NCBI GenBank assembly: GCA_018241525.1
Contig: JAFEDR010000011.1
Location: 310,001-374,000, forward strand
DNA: 64,000 nt
Direction of reading: 5' to 3'
Source: Pseudomonadota bacterium
Lineage (GTDB): Bacteria; Pseudomonadota; Gammaproteobacteria; Steroidobacterales; Steroidobacteraceae
Below, one piece after another: positions 48,931 to 57,963 of the stretch (position 1 is the first letter of the stretch; every line of letters starts with the position of its first letter). The translations under genes were made by a program, and so were the position numbers. Below the pieces are notes generated by a model. It did no database searches. It saw only the letters and a list, made by a program, of their open reading frames with translations, and had not been told where the DNA came from.

Positions 48931-49040
48931 GCGGGTCGCAGATTCTAGGGTGGAGCGCTCGCAGTCGGCAACCCCGCGACGCAGATCTGCCGGGCCTGGC
49001 CGCCGGCTCTGGCCCGTGCGTCGACGGCTGCCCGCAACCC

Positions 49041-49655
49041 CTACCAGCGCTCCTCGATTGTCACGTGCCCGGGCTGCGCGGCCACCCGCTTCAGCCAGGC
49101 CACCACCGCCGGATAGGCCGACAGGTCGAAGCCGCCATCGGCGGCGACATGCGTGTAGCCATAGAGCGCGATGTCGGCGATCGAGTAGCGGCCGCCGGCG
49201 AACCAGTCGTGGTCGTCCAGGTGCGTCTGCATCACGGCGAGCGCCGCGTTGCCCTTCGCATGCCATTCCGGCACGAGGTGGCGGCGCGGCTCCAGCTCGG
49301 CAGCTGGCGCGAACTTGAGCCAAAAGCGCGCCACCGCGACATATGGCTCGTGGCTGTACTGCTCGAAGAACATCCACTGCAGCGCCTCGGCGCGACCCCA
49401 CCGGTCCGCCGGCAGCAGCGGCGTTCCCTCCGCCAGGTACCAGAGAATTGCATTCGACTCCGGCAGCAGGCGCCCATCCTCGAATTCCAGCATCGGCACC
49501 CGGCCGTTCGGGTTCTTGGCGAGATAGGCCGGCTTGCGGGTCGTACCGTCGTGCAGGCCGTAATCGAACAGCGTCAGCGGCACTCCGAGCTGGCGCGCGG
49601 CGAGGCGCACCTTGTAGCAGTTGCCCGAGACTTGCATCTGGTGGAGCGTGAGCAT
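49041..49655 (-). CDS. Glutathione S-transferase family protein
   Basis: This 204-residue protein has an N-terminal thioredoxin-fold GST domain (LTLHQMQVSGNCYKVRLAARQLGVPLTLFDY, KNPNGRVPMLEFEDGRLLPESNAILWYLAEGTPLLP) and an all-helical C-terminal domain (DDHDWFAGGRYSIADIALYGYTHVAADGGFDLSAYP). The glutathione contacts (NPNGRVP, ESNAI) are intact. Ser10 or Cys12 near the N-terminus may activate glutathione. It is divergent from the second GMC operon. The substrate is unknown. Confidence 0.92.
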   Translation of the reverse strand: MLTLHQMQVSGNCYKVRLAARQLGVPLTLFDYGLHDGTTRKPAYLAKNPNGRVPMLEFEDGRLLPESNAILWYLAEGTPLLPADRWGRAEALQWMFFEQYSHEPYVAVARFWLKFAPAAELEPRRHLVPEWHAKGNAALAVMQTHLDDHDWFAGGRYSIADIALYGYTHVAADGGFDLSAYPAVVAWLKRVAAQPGHVTIEERW

Positions 49656-49821
49656 CGAGGACTCCGGAATCGTCGGTGCGGCTTAGTATGGACTATGGCG
49701 CGCACCCGGGTTTCGACCGACGCGGTTCCGCACTGCAGCGTCGCGCGACCGCCGTTGCCGCGCGGCAGATGATCGGCCATCCTCTCCGCGGGCCGGTCGG
49801 CTCCGGCGAGGGGTGAGGCGC

Positions 49822-50406
49822 ATGGCGACTAACCGACGCGAGTTCCTGGGGGGCGCCGGCAGCCTCGCGGCGGCGGCGCTCGCGGCCGCGCACTGGCCGG
49901 AGATCGCCGCGGCGCATGACCACGCGGCGCGCGCCACCGGCACGCCAGCCTCCGTCGAGTTCCTGCGCCCCGCCGAGGCCCGCGCGGTCGAGGCGCTCGC
50001 TGCGCTGATCGTACCAAGCGACGACGGGCCCGGCGCCCGGGAAGCCGGGGCCCTCTACTTCATCGACCGCTCGCTGCGCACCTGGGCCGCGGAACACGCG
50101 AGCGAATTCCGGACCGGCCTCGCCTCGTTCGTCGACGGCTTCGCCGCCGCGCACGGCGGGCTCGCGTTCGACGCGGCCGACGCCGAGGTGCAGGCCGACT
50201 ACGTGCGGACGGTCGAGTCGACGGCATTCTTCGGCGGCGTGCGGGCGTTGACGGTGATCGGGCTCTTCGCACTGCCGGCCTATGGCGGCAACCGCGGCGG
50301 CGCCGGCTGGAAGCTGATCGGCTTCGATGACCAGCACGCGTTCTCGCCGCCCTTCGGGGACTACGATCGCGACTACCCGGGGTTCGCGCTCCCGGAGAAG
50401 CCATGA
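49822..50406 (+). CDS. Gluconate 2-dehydrogenase subunit 3 family protein (second copy, Tat-exported)
   Basis: This 194-residue protein has a Tat signal (NRREFLGGAGSLAAAALAAA). The mature part has FLRPAEARAVEALAALIVPSDDGPGAREAGALYFIDRSL and LPAYGGNRGGAGWKLIGFDD, the family hallmarks, in a shorter form than the copy at 36194. GAGG lies 3 nt before the ATG; a GTG 9 nt earlier is an alternative. It overlaps the GMC gene by ATGA and should carry it through the Tat system. Confidence 0.9.
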   Translation: MATNRREFLGGAGSLAAAALAAAHWPEIAAAHDHAARATGTPASVEFLRPAEARAVEALAALIVPSDDGPGAREAGALYFIDRSLRTWAAEHASEFRTGLASFVDGFAAAHGGLAFDAADAEVQADYVRTVESTAFFGGVRALTVIGLFALPAYGGNRGGAGWKLIGFDDQHAFSPPFGDYDRDYPGFALPEKP

Positions 50407-52055
50407 CCCGGCGGTTCCGCGACGCCGACGCCGTCGACTTCGCGATCGTCGGCTCCGGCGCCGCCGGCGGCGTCATCGCGCGCGAGCTCGCGCTCGCCGG
50501 CCATCAGGTGCTGGTGCTCGAGCAGGGGCCGCGCCGCGCGGCCGCCGACTTCGAGCACGACGAATTCAAGTACTGGCTGCAGTCCGGCATCACGAACGAC
50601 CCGCGCACGAGCCCGGTGACGTTCCGGCGCACGGCGGCGGAGGTCGCTCAGCGACCGGATCCCGCCGGCATCAACCCGCTCTGGTACGCACGCACCGTCG
50701 GCGGCAGTAGCACGCACTTCACCGGCAACTACTGGCGCTTCCACGACGTCGACTTCCACGAGCGCAGCCTGCTCGGCTCGATCCCGGGCGCCGACCTGGC
50801 GGACTGGCCGCTGACCTACGATGAGCTCGAGCCGTACTACACGCGCGTCGACTGGGAGATCGGCGTCTCGGGGCTCGCGGGCGCGCATCCGAACGAGCCC
50901 CGCCGCTCGCGCCCCTATCCGATGCCGCCGATGCCGGTGAAATCCTCCGGCGTGCTGCTCGAACGCGGCGCCCGGCGCCTCGGCCTGCATCCGTTCCCGG
51001 CGCCGCTCGCCATCGCCTCGCAGCCCTACCGTGGCCGTGCCGCCTGCGTGCACTGCGGCTTCTGCATGGGCTTTGGCTGCGAGGCGACCGCCAAGGCCTC
51101 GACGCTCTACAACATGATCCCGGAGGCCGAGGCGACTGGTCGCTGCGAGATCCGGGCTGAGAGCCTCGTGTTCCGGATCTCGCTCGATGCGCGCGGCCGT
51201 GCGAACGGCCTCCACTACTTCGACCGCGAGCGCCGCGAGCACTTCCAGAAGGCGAAGTGCGTGGTGCTGTGCGCGAACGGCGCCGAGACGCCGCGGCTGC
51301 TGCTGCTGTCGGCCGGCGGCGCGCATCCTGACGGCCTGGCGAACTCGAGCGGGCTCGTCGGCAAGTACCTGATGTTCAACCAGGGTGCGGGCGCCTGGGC
51401 AGAGTTCGAGCATGCGCTCAACGAGTACAAGAGCGTCCAGGTGACACGCATCGTGCACGACTTCTACGACGCCGATCCAAAGCGCGGCTTCTACGGCGGT
51501 GGCGGCATCGACGGCCGGATCGGCCCGAACCCGATCCTCTGGGCGTTGAGCGCGCCGGACGGCCCGTCCTGGGGGCGCGCCTACAAGGAGCGGCTGCGGG
51601 CGTTCCCGCGGACGATGCTCGCGATGTCGCACACGACCTCGCTCGCCGTCGAGTCGAACTCGGTCTCGCTCGATCCCGACGTCAAGGATGCGTGGGGACT
51701 GCCGGCGCTGCGCTGCACCTACCGCGACCATCCGGACGACCTCAAGTTCGCCGGCTGGCAGCAAGAGCGTGCCGTCGAGATTCTCGAGGCCGCCGGCGCC
51801 CGGCGCGTGTGGCGCCAGCCGGTCGCCGAGCACGGCCCCTCACCGCACCTGCTCGGCACCTGCCGGATGGGCGCCGATCCGGCGCGCTCGGTCGTGGACC
51901 GATACCATCGCACGCACGACGTGCGCAACCTCTTCATCTGCGACGGCAGCAGCTTCGTGACCAGCGGCCGCGGCCAGCCGACCATGACGATCCAGGCGCT
52001 CGCGTTCCGCGCCGCGGCGCATCTCGACCGCTTCGCGCGCGCCGGCGAGATCTGA
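50403..52055 (+). CDS. GMC-family FAD dehydrogenase, large subunit (second copy)
   Basis: This 550-residue protein has an FAD-binding motif (DFAIVGSGAAGGVIARELALAGHQVLVLEQG), the GMC segment VGGSSTHFTGNYWRF, a tetracysteine CVHCGFCMGFGC (about 217-228) with the same spacing as the copy at 36979, and the C-terminal GMC motif LLGTCRMGADPARSVVD ... ICDGSSFVTSGRGQPTMTIQALAFRAA. It has no signal of its own; export with the upstream Tat small subunit is expected. Substrate unknown; it belongs to the gluconate/sorbitol dehydrogenase-like branch. Confidence 0.92.
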   Translation: MTRRFRDADAVDFAIVGSGAAGGVIARELALAGHQVLVLEQGPRRAAADFEHDEFKYWLQSGITNDPRTSPVTFRRTAAEVAQRPDPAGINPLWYARTVGGSSTHFTGNYWRFHDVDFHERSLLGSIPGADLADWPLTYDELEPYYTRVDWEIGVSGLAGAHPNEPRRSRPYPMPPMPVKSSGVLLERGARRLGLHPFPAPLAIASQPYRGRAACVHCGFCMGFGCEATAKASTLYNMIPEAEATGRCEIRAESLVFRISLDARGRANGLHYFDRERREHFQKAKCVVLCANGAETPRLLLLSAGGAHPDGLANSSGLVGKYLMFNQGAGAWAEFEHALNEYKSVQVTRIVHDFYDADPKRGFYGGGGIDGRIGPNPILWALSAPDGPSWGRAYKERLRAFPRTMLAMSHTTSLAVESNSVSLDPDVKDAWGLPALRCTYRDHPDDLKFAGWQQERAVEILEAAGARRVWRQPVAEHGPSPHLLGTCRMGADPARSVVDRYHRTHDVRNLFICDGSSFVTSGRGQPTMTIQALAFRAAAHLDRFARAGEI

Positions 52056-52107
52056 GCGCCGGCGCCGAATCGCCTACACTGCGGCACCCTGTCCGCGAGG
52101 ACCCCCG

Positions 52108-53697
52108 ATGCGCCCGATGACCCTGCTGCTGACGTTGCTCGCTGTCGCCGCCCCGGCCCTTGCCGCGCCGTCGTTTGACGGCAGGTCCTGGTGGCACACG
52201 GTGCAGGTGCTCGCCGACGACCGCTACGAGGGCCGTGAGACCGGCAGCCGCGGCGAGCGCGGCGCGCAGGACTACCTGGTCGGGCGGCTGAAGGCGCTCC
52301 ACGTCCGGCCTGCCGGTACGCACGGGTACTTTCAGCCCGTCGAGCTGCGCTCGCGCGAGCTCGACGAGGCGGCCTCGAGTGTCGCGCTGGTCCGCGGCGG
52401 TGACGCACTGCCGCTCGTGATCGGCGATGACCTTGTGCTGTCGACCCGGGTCGAGCTCGCGCCCGACGTCGACGCGCCGCTGGTCTTCGTCGGCTACGGG
52501 CTGCGGGTGCCGGAGCTCAATCACGACGACTACGCGGGGCTCGACCTCAAGGGCAAGATCGCGGTGGTCTTCCAGGGCTCGCCGGCCGCCATGCCCTCGG
52601 CGCTCGCCGCGCACTACCAGTCGCAGGCCGAGCGCTGGAAGACGCTGCGCGCGGTCGGTGCGATCGGGATCCTGATGATCCCGAACCCGGCCGCGATGGA
52701 CATCCCCTGGTCGCGGATCGCGCTCAACCGCAGCCACCCGAGCATGGTGCTCGCGGACCCCGCCTTCGACGAGACCGCCGGCGGGCGGTTCGGCGGCACG
52801 TTCAACCCGGCGCAGGCCGACAAGCTCTTCGCCGGCACCGGCCACGATTTCGCGGAACTCGCCAAAGCGGGTGCCGAGCGCGGCCCGCTGCCGACCTTCG
52901 CGCTGCCGCTCGCGCTGCGGGCGCACACGCGCCTCGTAACCCGCGCGGTGCACTCGCGCAACGTCGTCGCGGTGGTCCCCGGTCGCGACCGCGCGCTGGC
53001 GCGCGAGTACGTCGTGCTCACGGCGCACCTCGATCATCTGGGCGTCGGCCAGCCGATCAATGGTGATCGGATCAACAACGGCGCCATGGACAACGCCTCC
53101 GGCTCGGCGCTGCTGCTCGATCTCGCGCGCACGCTGGACTCCTCGTCGCAGCGGCCGAGGCGCTCGGTGCTGTTCGTCTGGGTGACCGCCGAGGAAAAGG
53201 GACTGCTCGGCTCGCGCTACTTCGCCAACCACCCGACCGTTCCGGGCCCGCAGCTCGTGGCGAACATCAACACCGACATGTTCCTGCCGATCGTGCCGCT
53301 CAAGGTCGCGACCGTGTACGGGCTCGCGGAATCCGACCTCGGTGACCTCGCCGCCGCCGCCGCCGCGAGGCTCGGCATCCGCGTGCAGGCCGATCCCGAG
53401 CCGCTGCGCAACCTGTTCATCCGCAGCGACCAGTACAACTTCATCAAGCAGGGCGTGCCCTCGCTCGCCATGCGGGTCGGCTTCGACGCGGGGACGCCCG
53501 AGGAAAAGTTGTTCAAGGACTGGCTGACGGCGCGCTACCACGCGCCGTCCGACGACACCCTGCAGCCCGTCGATCTCGCCGCGGCGGGTGCCTTCGAGGA
53601 ACTGACTCGCCAGCTGACGCTCGATGTCGCCAATGCGCCGGTGCGGCCGCGCTGGAAGCCCGACAGCTTCTTCCGGCGCTACGCTCCTGCGCCCTGA
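52108..53697 (+). CDS. Exported M28 family aminopeptidase with PA domain
   Basis: This 529-residue protein has the signal peptide MTLLLTLLAVAAPALAAP, an inserted protease-associated (PA) domain (about 110-215) and an M28 catalytic domain with the dizinc ligands in LTAHLDHLG, INNGAMDNASGSA, VTAEEKGLLGS, NINTDMF and the His of ARYHAPSDD. It should remove N-terminal residues from peptides in the periplasm or outside the cell. It begins the peptidase-rich segment, 52 nt after the GMC stop. Confidence 0.93.
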   Translation: MRPMTLLLTLLAVAAPALAAPSFDGRSWWHTVQVLADDRYEGRETGSRGERGAQDYLVGRLKALHVRPAGTHGYFQPVELRSRELDEAASSVALVRGGDALPLVIGDDLVLSTRVELAPDVDAPLVFVGYGLRVPELNHDDYAGLDLKGKIAVVFQGSPAAMPSALAAHYQSQAERWKTLRAVGAIGILMIPNPAAMDIPWSRIALNRSHPSMVLADPAFDETAGGRFGGTFNPAQADKLFAGTGHDFAELAKAGAERGPLPTFALPLALRAHTRLVTRAVHSRNVVAVVPGRDRALAREYVVLTAHLDHLGVGQPINGDRINNGAMDNASGSALLLDLARTLDSSSQRPRRSVLFVWVTAEEKGLLGSRYFANHPTVPGPQLVANINTDMFLPIVPLKVATVYGLAESDLGDLAAAAAARLGIRVQADPEPLRNLFIRSDQYNFIKQGVPSLAMRVGFDAGTPEEKLFKDWLTARYHAPSDDTLQPVDLAAAGAFEELTRQLTLDVANAPVRPRWKPDSFFRRYAPAP

Positions 53698-53788
53698 CGC
53701 CGGGCGGAGATCGTTCCGCGGCGATTGCCGGCCGGCGGCGCCTGACGCATCCTTGGGCGTCGCCCGCCCGCGTTCCTGGAGCCCGCCG

Positions 53789-55138
53789 ATGACGACGCCA
53801 CGCCTGCCGCGCGCCCGCAACTCCCTGCTGAGGTGGCTCGCGACGGGGCTGTTCGCGCTCGCGACGGCGCCCGCCGTGCTCGCGGCGGACGCACGCCCGG
53901 CCGTCACGGTGATCCGCGCCGCGCGCCTGATCGACGGGCGCGGCGGCCCGCCGCTCGCCCCCGCGGCGGTGCGCATCGAGGGCGAGCGCATCGTCGCCGT
54001 CGGCACGAGCCTGCCGCTGCCCGCCGGCGCGCGCCTGATCGAACTGCCCGAGGCCACGCTGCTGCCCGGCTTCATCGACCTGCACACGCACCTGACCGGC
54101 CGCAGCGACGTGCACTGGGAGGACGCGCTGACCAAGACCACGCCGCCCGAGGAGGCGCTGTGGGGTGCGCACTGGGCCGAGGTCACGCTGCTGGCGGGCT
54201 TCACGAGCGTGCGTGACATGGGCACGAACTGGCCCTACGTCGACGTCGCGCTGCGCAACGCCATCGAGGCCGGCGCGGTTCGCGGGCCGCGCATGCTGGT
54301 CGCCGGGGCCTACGTGTCCTCGACCGGCGGCGCCGGCGACGCGGCGCAGTTCTCGACCTACGTCCAGGTGCCGCTCGTGCACAACCTCGCTGACGGCCCG
54401 GCCGAGATCACCAAGGCGGTGCGCACGAACTTCAAGAACGGCGCCGACTTCATCAAGATCCTGGCCACCGGAGCGGTACTGTCGAAGGGCATCCCGCCCG
54501 GCGCGCAGCAGTACTCGGACGAGGAGATCCGCGCCGCCGTTATCGAGGCGCGGCGCTGGGGGCGCGACGTCGCCGCCCACGCGCACGGCACCGAAGGCAT
54601 CAAGGCGGCGATCCGCGCCGGCGTGCACACCGTCGACCACGGCTCCGGGCTCGACGACGAGGCCGTGGCGCTGCTAACGGCACAGACGGTGCCCGCCACC
54701 TACTACGTGCCGACGCTCGCGCTGCTCGAGTCGAACCTCGACGATGGCGATTCGAAGACGGTGCCGCCGGAGGAACTCGAACGCATGAAGAGCCTGCGCG
54801 TCATGGCCGAAGGCGCGTTCCGGCGCGCGCTGGCGGCGGGGCTGCCGATCGGCTTCGCGACCGACGCGCCGGTGCTGCCGCACGGTCGCAATGCCCGTGA
54901 GTTCCGCACCCGCGTCCGGCTCGGCGAGGCACCCATGGCGGCGCTCGTGTCCGCGACCCGGATCAATGCCGAGATCATCCACCGCGCCGACCGGCTTGGC
55001 ACCGTCGAGGCCGGCAAGCTCGCCGATCTCGTGGCCGTACCCGGCGACCCGCTCGCCGACATCACCGCCACCGAGCGCGTCGGCTTCGTCATGAAAGGCG
55101 GGATCGTCTACCGGGACGAGCTCGCGCGGCGGCGCTGA
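53789..55138 (+). CDS. Exported metal-dependent amidohydrolase (Xaa-Pro dipeptidase/imidazolonepropionase-like)
   Basis: This 449-residue protein has the signal peptide [17 protein letters not shown]. The amidohydrolase TIM barrel has the metal ligands in [11 protein letters not shown], the bridging Lys in FIKILATG, His in VAAHAHG, His in HTVDHGSG and Asp in [11 protein letters not shown]. The sequence [29 protein letters not shown] marks the group of prolidase-like amidohydrolases. GGAG lies 7 nt before the ATG. It may hydrolyse dipeptides or cyclic amides. Confidence 0.9.
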   Translation: MTTPRLPRARNSLLRWLATGLFALATAPAVLAADARPAVTVIRAARLIDGRGGPPLAPAAVRIEGERIVAVGTSLPLPAGARLIELPEATLLPGFIDLHTHLTGRSDVHWEDALTKTTPPEEALWGAHWAEVTLLAGFTSVRDMGTNWPYVDVALRNAIEAGAVRGPRMLVAGAYVSSTGGAGDAAQFSTYVQVPLVHNLADGPAEITKAVRTNFKNGADFIKILATGAVLSKGIPPGAQQYSDEEIRAAVIEARRWGRDVAAHAHGTEGIKAAIRAGVHTVDHGSGLDDEAVALLTAQTVPATYYVPTLALLESNLDDGDSKTVPPEELERMKSLRVMAEGAFRRALAAGLPIGFATDAPVLPHGRNAREFRTRVRLGEAPMAALVSATRINAEIIHRADRLGTVEAGKLADLVAVPGDPLADITATERVGFVMKGGIVYRDELARRR

Positions 55139-55182
55139 CCGCCCGCCGTCAACGCATCCAACCACCACGCAGGCTGAATCGC

Positions 55183-56202
55183 ATGATCGACGTTCGCAGC
55201 GACACCGTGACGCGGCCCGGGCCGGCGATGCTCGAGGCCATGCAGTCCGCCGAGGTCGGCGACGACGTGCTCGGCGAGGACCCGACCGTCAATGCGCTGC
55301 AGTCTGAAGCGGCGACGCTGTTTGGCAAGGAGGCCGCGCTCTTCTGCCCAAGCGGCACGATGACGAACCAGATCGCCATCAAGTTGCACACGCAGCCGGG
55401 CGACGAAGTGCTGTGCGACCAGCTCTCGCACGTGTACCTGTACGAGGGCGGCGGGATTGCCTTCCACTCGGGCGCCTCGGTGCGGCTGCTCGCCGGCGAT
55501 CGCGGCCGCTTCACCGCCTCGCAGGTCCGCGCCAACGTGAACTCGGCGTCCGATGCGCACTACCCGCGCACCCGGCTCGTCACCATCGAAAACACCGTCA
55601 ACAAGGGCGGCGGCGCCTGCTGGTCGCTGGACGAGGTGCGCCGCATCCGCGGAGCCTGCGACGAGCTCGGCCTCGCGCTGCACCTCGACGGCGCGCGGTT
55701 GTTCAACGCGCTGGTCGCGCGCGGTGAGTCGCCGCGTGACTACGGCGCGCTATTCGACACGATCTCGATCTGCCTGTCGAAGGGCCTCGGCGCGCCGGTG
55801 GGCTCGCTGCTGCTCGGCTCGCGCGAGCACATTGCGCGCGCGCATCGCCTGCGCAAGGTGTTCGGCGGCGGCATGCGCCAGGCGGGGTTCCTCGCCGCGG
55901 CGGGACGCTACGCGCTCGCGCACAACGTCGCGCGCCTCGCGACCGATCACGCGCGCGCCGCCGCGGTCGGCTCCGCGGTCGCGCGCCTGCCGTTCGTGGC
56001 CGAGGTGCTGCCGGTCGAGACCAACATCGTGATCTTCCGCCTCGGGGAGGCGTCCGAGGAGCAGGCACTGCTCGCGCACCTGCGCTCGCACGGCGTGCTG
56101 GCCGCGACCATGGGCCGGCGGCTGGTGCGGTTCGTGATGCACCTCGACCTCGCCGAGGACGACGTCGGCGCGCTGATCGGCGCTGTCAGCTCCTTTCACT
56201 GA
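55183..56202 (+). CDS. ltaE: Low-specificity L-threonine aldolase
   Basis: This 339-residue PLP enzyme cleaves L-threonine/allo-threonine to glycine and acetaldehyde. It opens [40 protein letters not shown], the standard LtaE start. The PLP-binding Lys lies in [16 protein letters not shown] (about 200), and [12 protein letters not shown] and [11 protein letters not shown] complete the active site. It has no signal peptide, unlike its neighbours, so it acts in the cytosol on amino acids released by the exported peptidases. Confidence 0.92.
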   Translation: MIDVRSDTVTRPGPAMLEAMQSAEVGDDVLGEDPTVNALQSEAATLFGKEAALFCPSGTMTNQIAIKLHTQPGDEVLCDQLSHVYLYEGGGIAFHSGASVRLLAGDRGRFTASQVRANVNSASDAHYPRTRLVTIENTVNKGGGACWSLDEVRRIRGACDELGLALHLDGARLFNALVARGESPRDYGALFDTISICLSKGLGAPVGSLLLGSREHIARAHRLRKVFGGGMRQAGFLAAAGRYALAHNVARLATDHARAAAVGSAVARLPFVAEVLPVETNIVIFRLGEASEEQALLAHLRSHGVLAATMGRRLVRFVMHLDLAEDDVGALIGAVSSFH

Positions 56203-56238
56203 AACGCCGGCCTCGCCGGCACCTGCCAGGGGGTCCCC

Positions 56239-57948
56239 ATGTCCAGCTTCAGCCGCCGCGATGTCTTCGGGCTCGGAGCCCTGCTCGCCGCTCCGGGCGC
56301 GGCGCTCGCCGCGGCCGCTGCCAGCCGGGGGCGCGCGGAGCTCACCGCCGACCTCGTGCTCGTCAACGGTCGCGTGCTGACGATGGACGACGGTCGGCCG
56401 ACCGCCGAGGCGTTCGCGGTGCGCGACGGGCGCTTCGTCGCCGTCGGCGACAACGGCAGCATCCGCGCCCTCGCCGGCCGCGACGCCACCGTCATCGACG
56501 CCGGCGGGATGACGGTCACGCCGGGATTCATCGACGCGCACTGCCACCCGGGCGAGGTCGAGGAGCTGTACGACGTCAGCGCCGACCTGCGCAGCATCGC
56601 CGAGATCCAGGCGGCGCTGCGACGCCGCGCCGAGACGACCCCTGCTGGGCACTGGGTGCGGGCCTTCAAGTTCGACGACACCAAGCTGACCGACGGACGA
56701 CCGCTGACCCGCCAGGACCTCGACGCGGCGGTGCCCGACCACCCGGTGCGCGTCGATCACCGCGGCGGCCACACGACCTGGTTCAACAGCAAGGCCTTCG
56801 AGCTGGCCGGCATCACGCGCGCGACGCCCGACCCGCGCGACGGCCGCTACTTCCGCGACGCCAACGGCGACCTGCAGGGCGAGGTGGCCGAGAACGCACG
56901 CGACGTCTTCGACCGCGTCGGCCTCTACGAGCAGTTCAGTGTCGAGCAGGAGCGCGAGCGCGGCCGCAAGGCGATGACCCACATGTCGCGGCTGCTGACC
57001 GCGGCCGGCCTGACCACGGTGCACGACGCATTCGCCTCGGCCGACAAGATCCGCGCCTATCAGCAGGCCTTCGATGCCGGCGAGCTGCTGCATCGCGCGT
57101 ACATCCTGGTGGGTGGCGTCGGCGCGGACTCGCCGTTCGCGAAGCTGCGCGACGCCGGGGTCTACACCGGGCTCGGCAGCGAGCACGTGCGCATCGGCCC
57201 GGTGAAGTTCGTCGCGGACGGCTCGGCCTCCGAGCGCACCATGCGCATGAGCACGCCGTACGTCGACAAGCCGGGCGACTACGGCATCCTGACGATGGAC
57301 CAGAAGGAGCTGCACGCCGCGGTCGAGGACGCCCACCGTCACGGCTGGCAGATCGGCATCCATGCGAACGGCGACGTCACGATCGACATGGTGCTGAACG
57401 CCTACGAGCGCGTACTGCGCGAGTGGCCGCACCCGGACCGCCGTCATCGCATCGAGCACTGTTCGCTGGTGAACCCCGACCTGATCCGCCGCATCAAGGC
57501 CACCGGCACCATCCCGACGCCCTTCTGGACCTACGCGTACTACCACGGCGAGAAGTGGAAAGCCTACGGCCCCGAGAAGATGCGCTGGATGTTCGCGCAC
57601 CGCAGCTTCCTCGACGCCGGGATCCGCGTCCCCGGCGCGTCCGACTACTCGCCGGGACCGTTCGAGCCGATGATGGCGATGCAGAGCCTCGTGACCCGCA
57701 CCGACTACGCCGGCCGCGTCTGGGGACCGGAGCAGCGGGTCACGATCGACGAGGCACTGCGTATCGGCACCATCAACGGCGCGTACGCCTCGTACGAGGA
57801 GCACGTCAAGGGCTCGATCACGCCCGGCAAGTACGCGGATTTCGTGATCCTCGAGCAGGATCCGCGCGCGGTCGACCCGATGCGCCTCAAGGACATCCGC
57901 GTCATGCGCACCGTCGTCGGCGGCCGGACCGCCTACCTGCGCGCCTGA
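56239..57948 (+). CDS. Tat-exported amidohydrolase (YtcJ-like, amidohydrolase_3)
   Basis: This 569-residue protein has a Tat signal (SRRDVFGLGALLAAPGAALA). The YtcJ-type amidohydrolase domain starts TADLVLVNGRVLTMDDGRPTAEAFAVRDGRFVAVG; metal ligands are in GFIDAHCHPGEV, the Lys region VKFVADGSAS, IGIHANGD and RHRIEHCSLVN, with the Asp in PGASDYSPGPFEPM. Members hydrolyse amide bonds of unknown substrates. Tat export indicates a folded metalloenzyme. It lies 36 nt after threonine aldolase. Confidence 0.9.
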   Translation: MSSFSRRDVFGLGALLAAPGAALAAAAASRGRAELTADLVLVNGRVLTMDDGRPTAEAFAVRDGRFVAVGDNGSIRALAGRDATVIDAGGMTVTPGFIDAHCHPGEVEELYDVSADLRSIAEIQAALRRRAETTPAGHWVRAFKFDDTKLTDGRPLTRQDLDAAVPDHPVRVDHRGGHTTWFNSKAFELAGITRATPDPRDGRYFRDANGDLQGEVAENARDVFDRVGLYEQFSVEQERERGRKAMTHMSRLLTAAGLTTVHDAFASADKIRAYQQAFDAGELLHRAYILVGGVGADSPFAKLRDAGVYTGLGSEHVRIGPVKFVADGSASERTMRMSTPYVDKPGDYGILTMDQKELHAAVEDAHRHGWQIGIHANGDVTIDMVLNAYERVLREWPHPDRRHRIEHCSLVNPDLIRRIKATGTIPTPFWTYAYYHGEKWKAYGPEKMRWMFAHRSFLDAGIRVPGASDYSPGPFEPMMAMQSLVTRTDYAGRVWGPEQRVTIDEALRIGTINGAYASYEEHVKGSITPGKYADFVILEQDPRAVDPMRLKDIRVMRTVVGGRTAYLRA

Positions 57949-57963
57949 GCGCCCGCGCGGCGG

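Noticed and set aside
55750..57804. A 684-codon open frame on the minus strand
   Set aside because: It lies opposite threonine aldolase and the YtcJ-like amidohydrolase and reads as Arg/Val/Gly-rich antisense translation.
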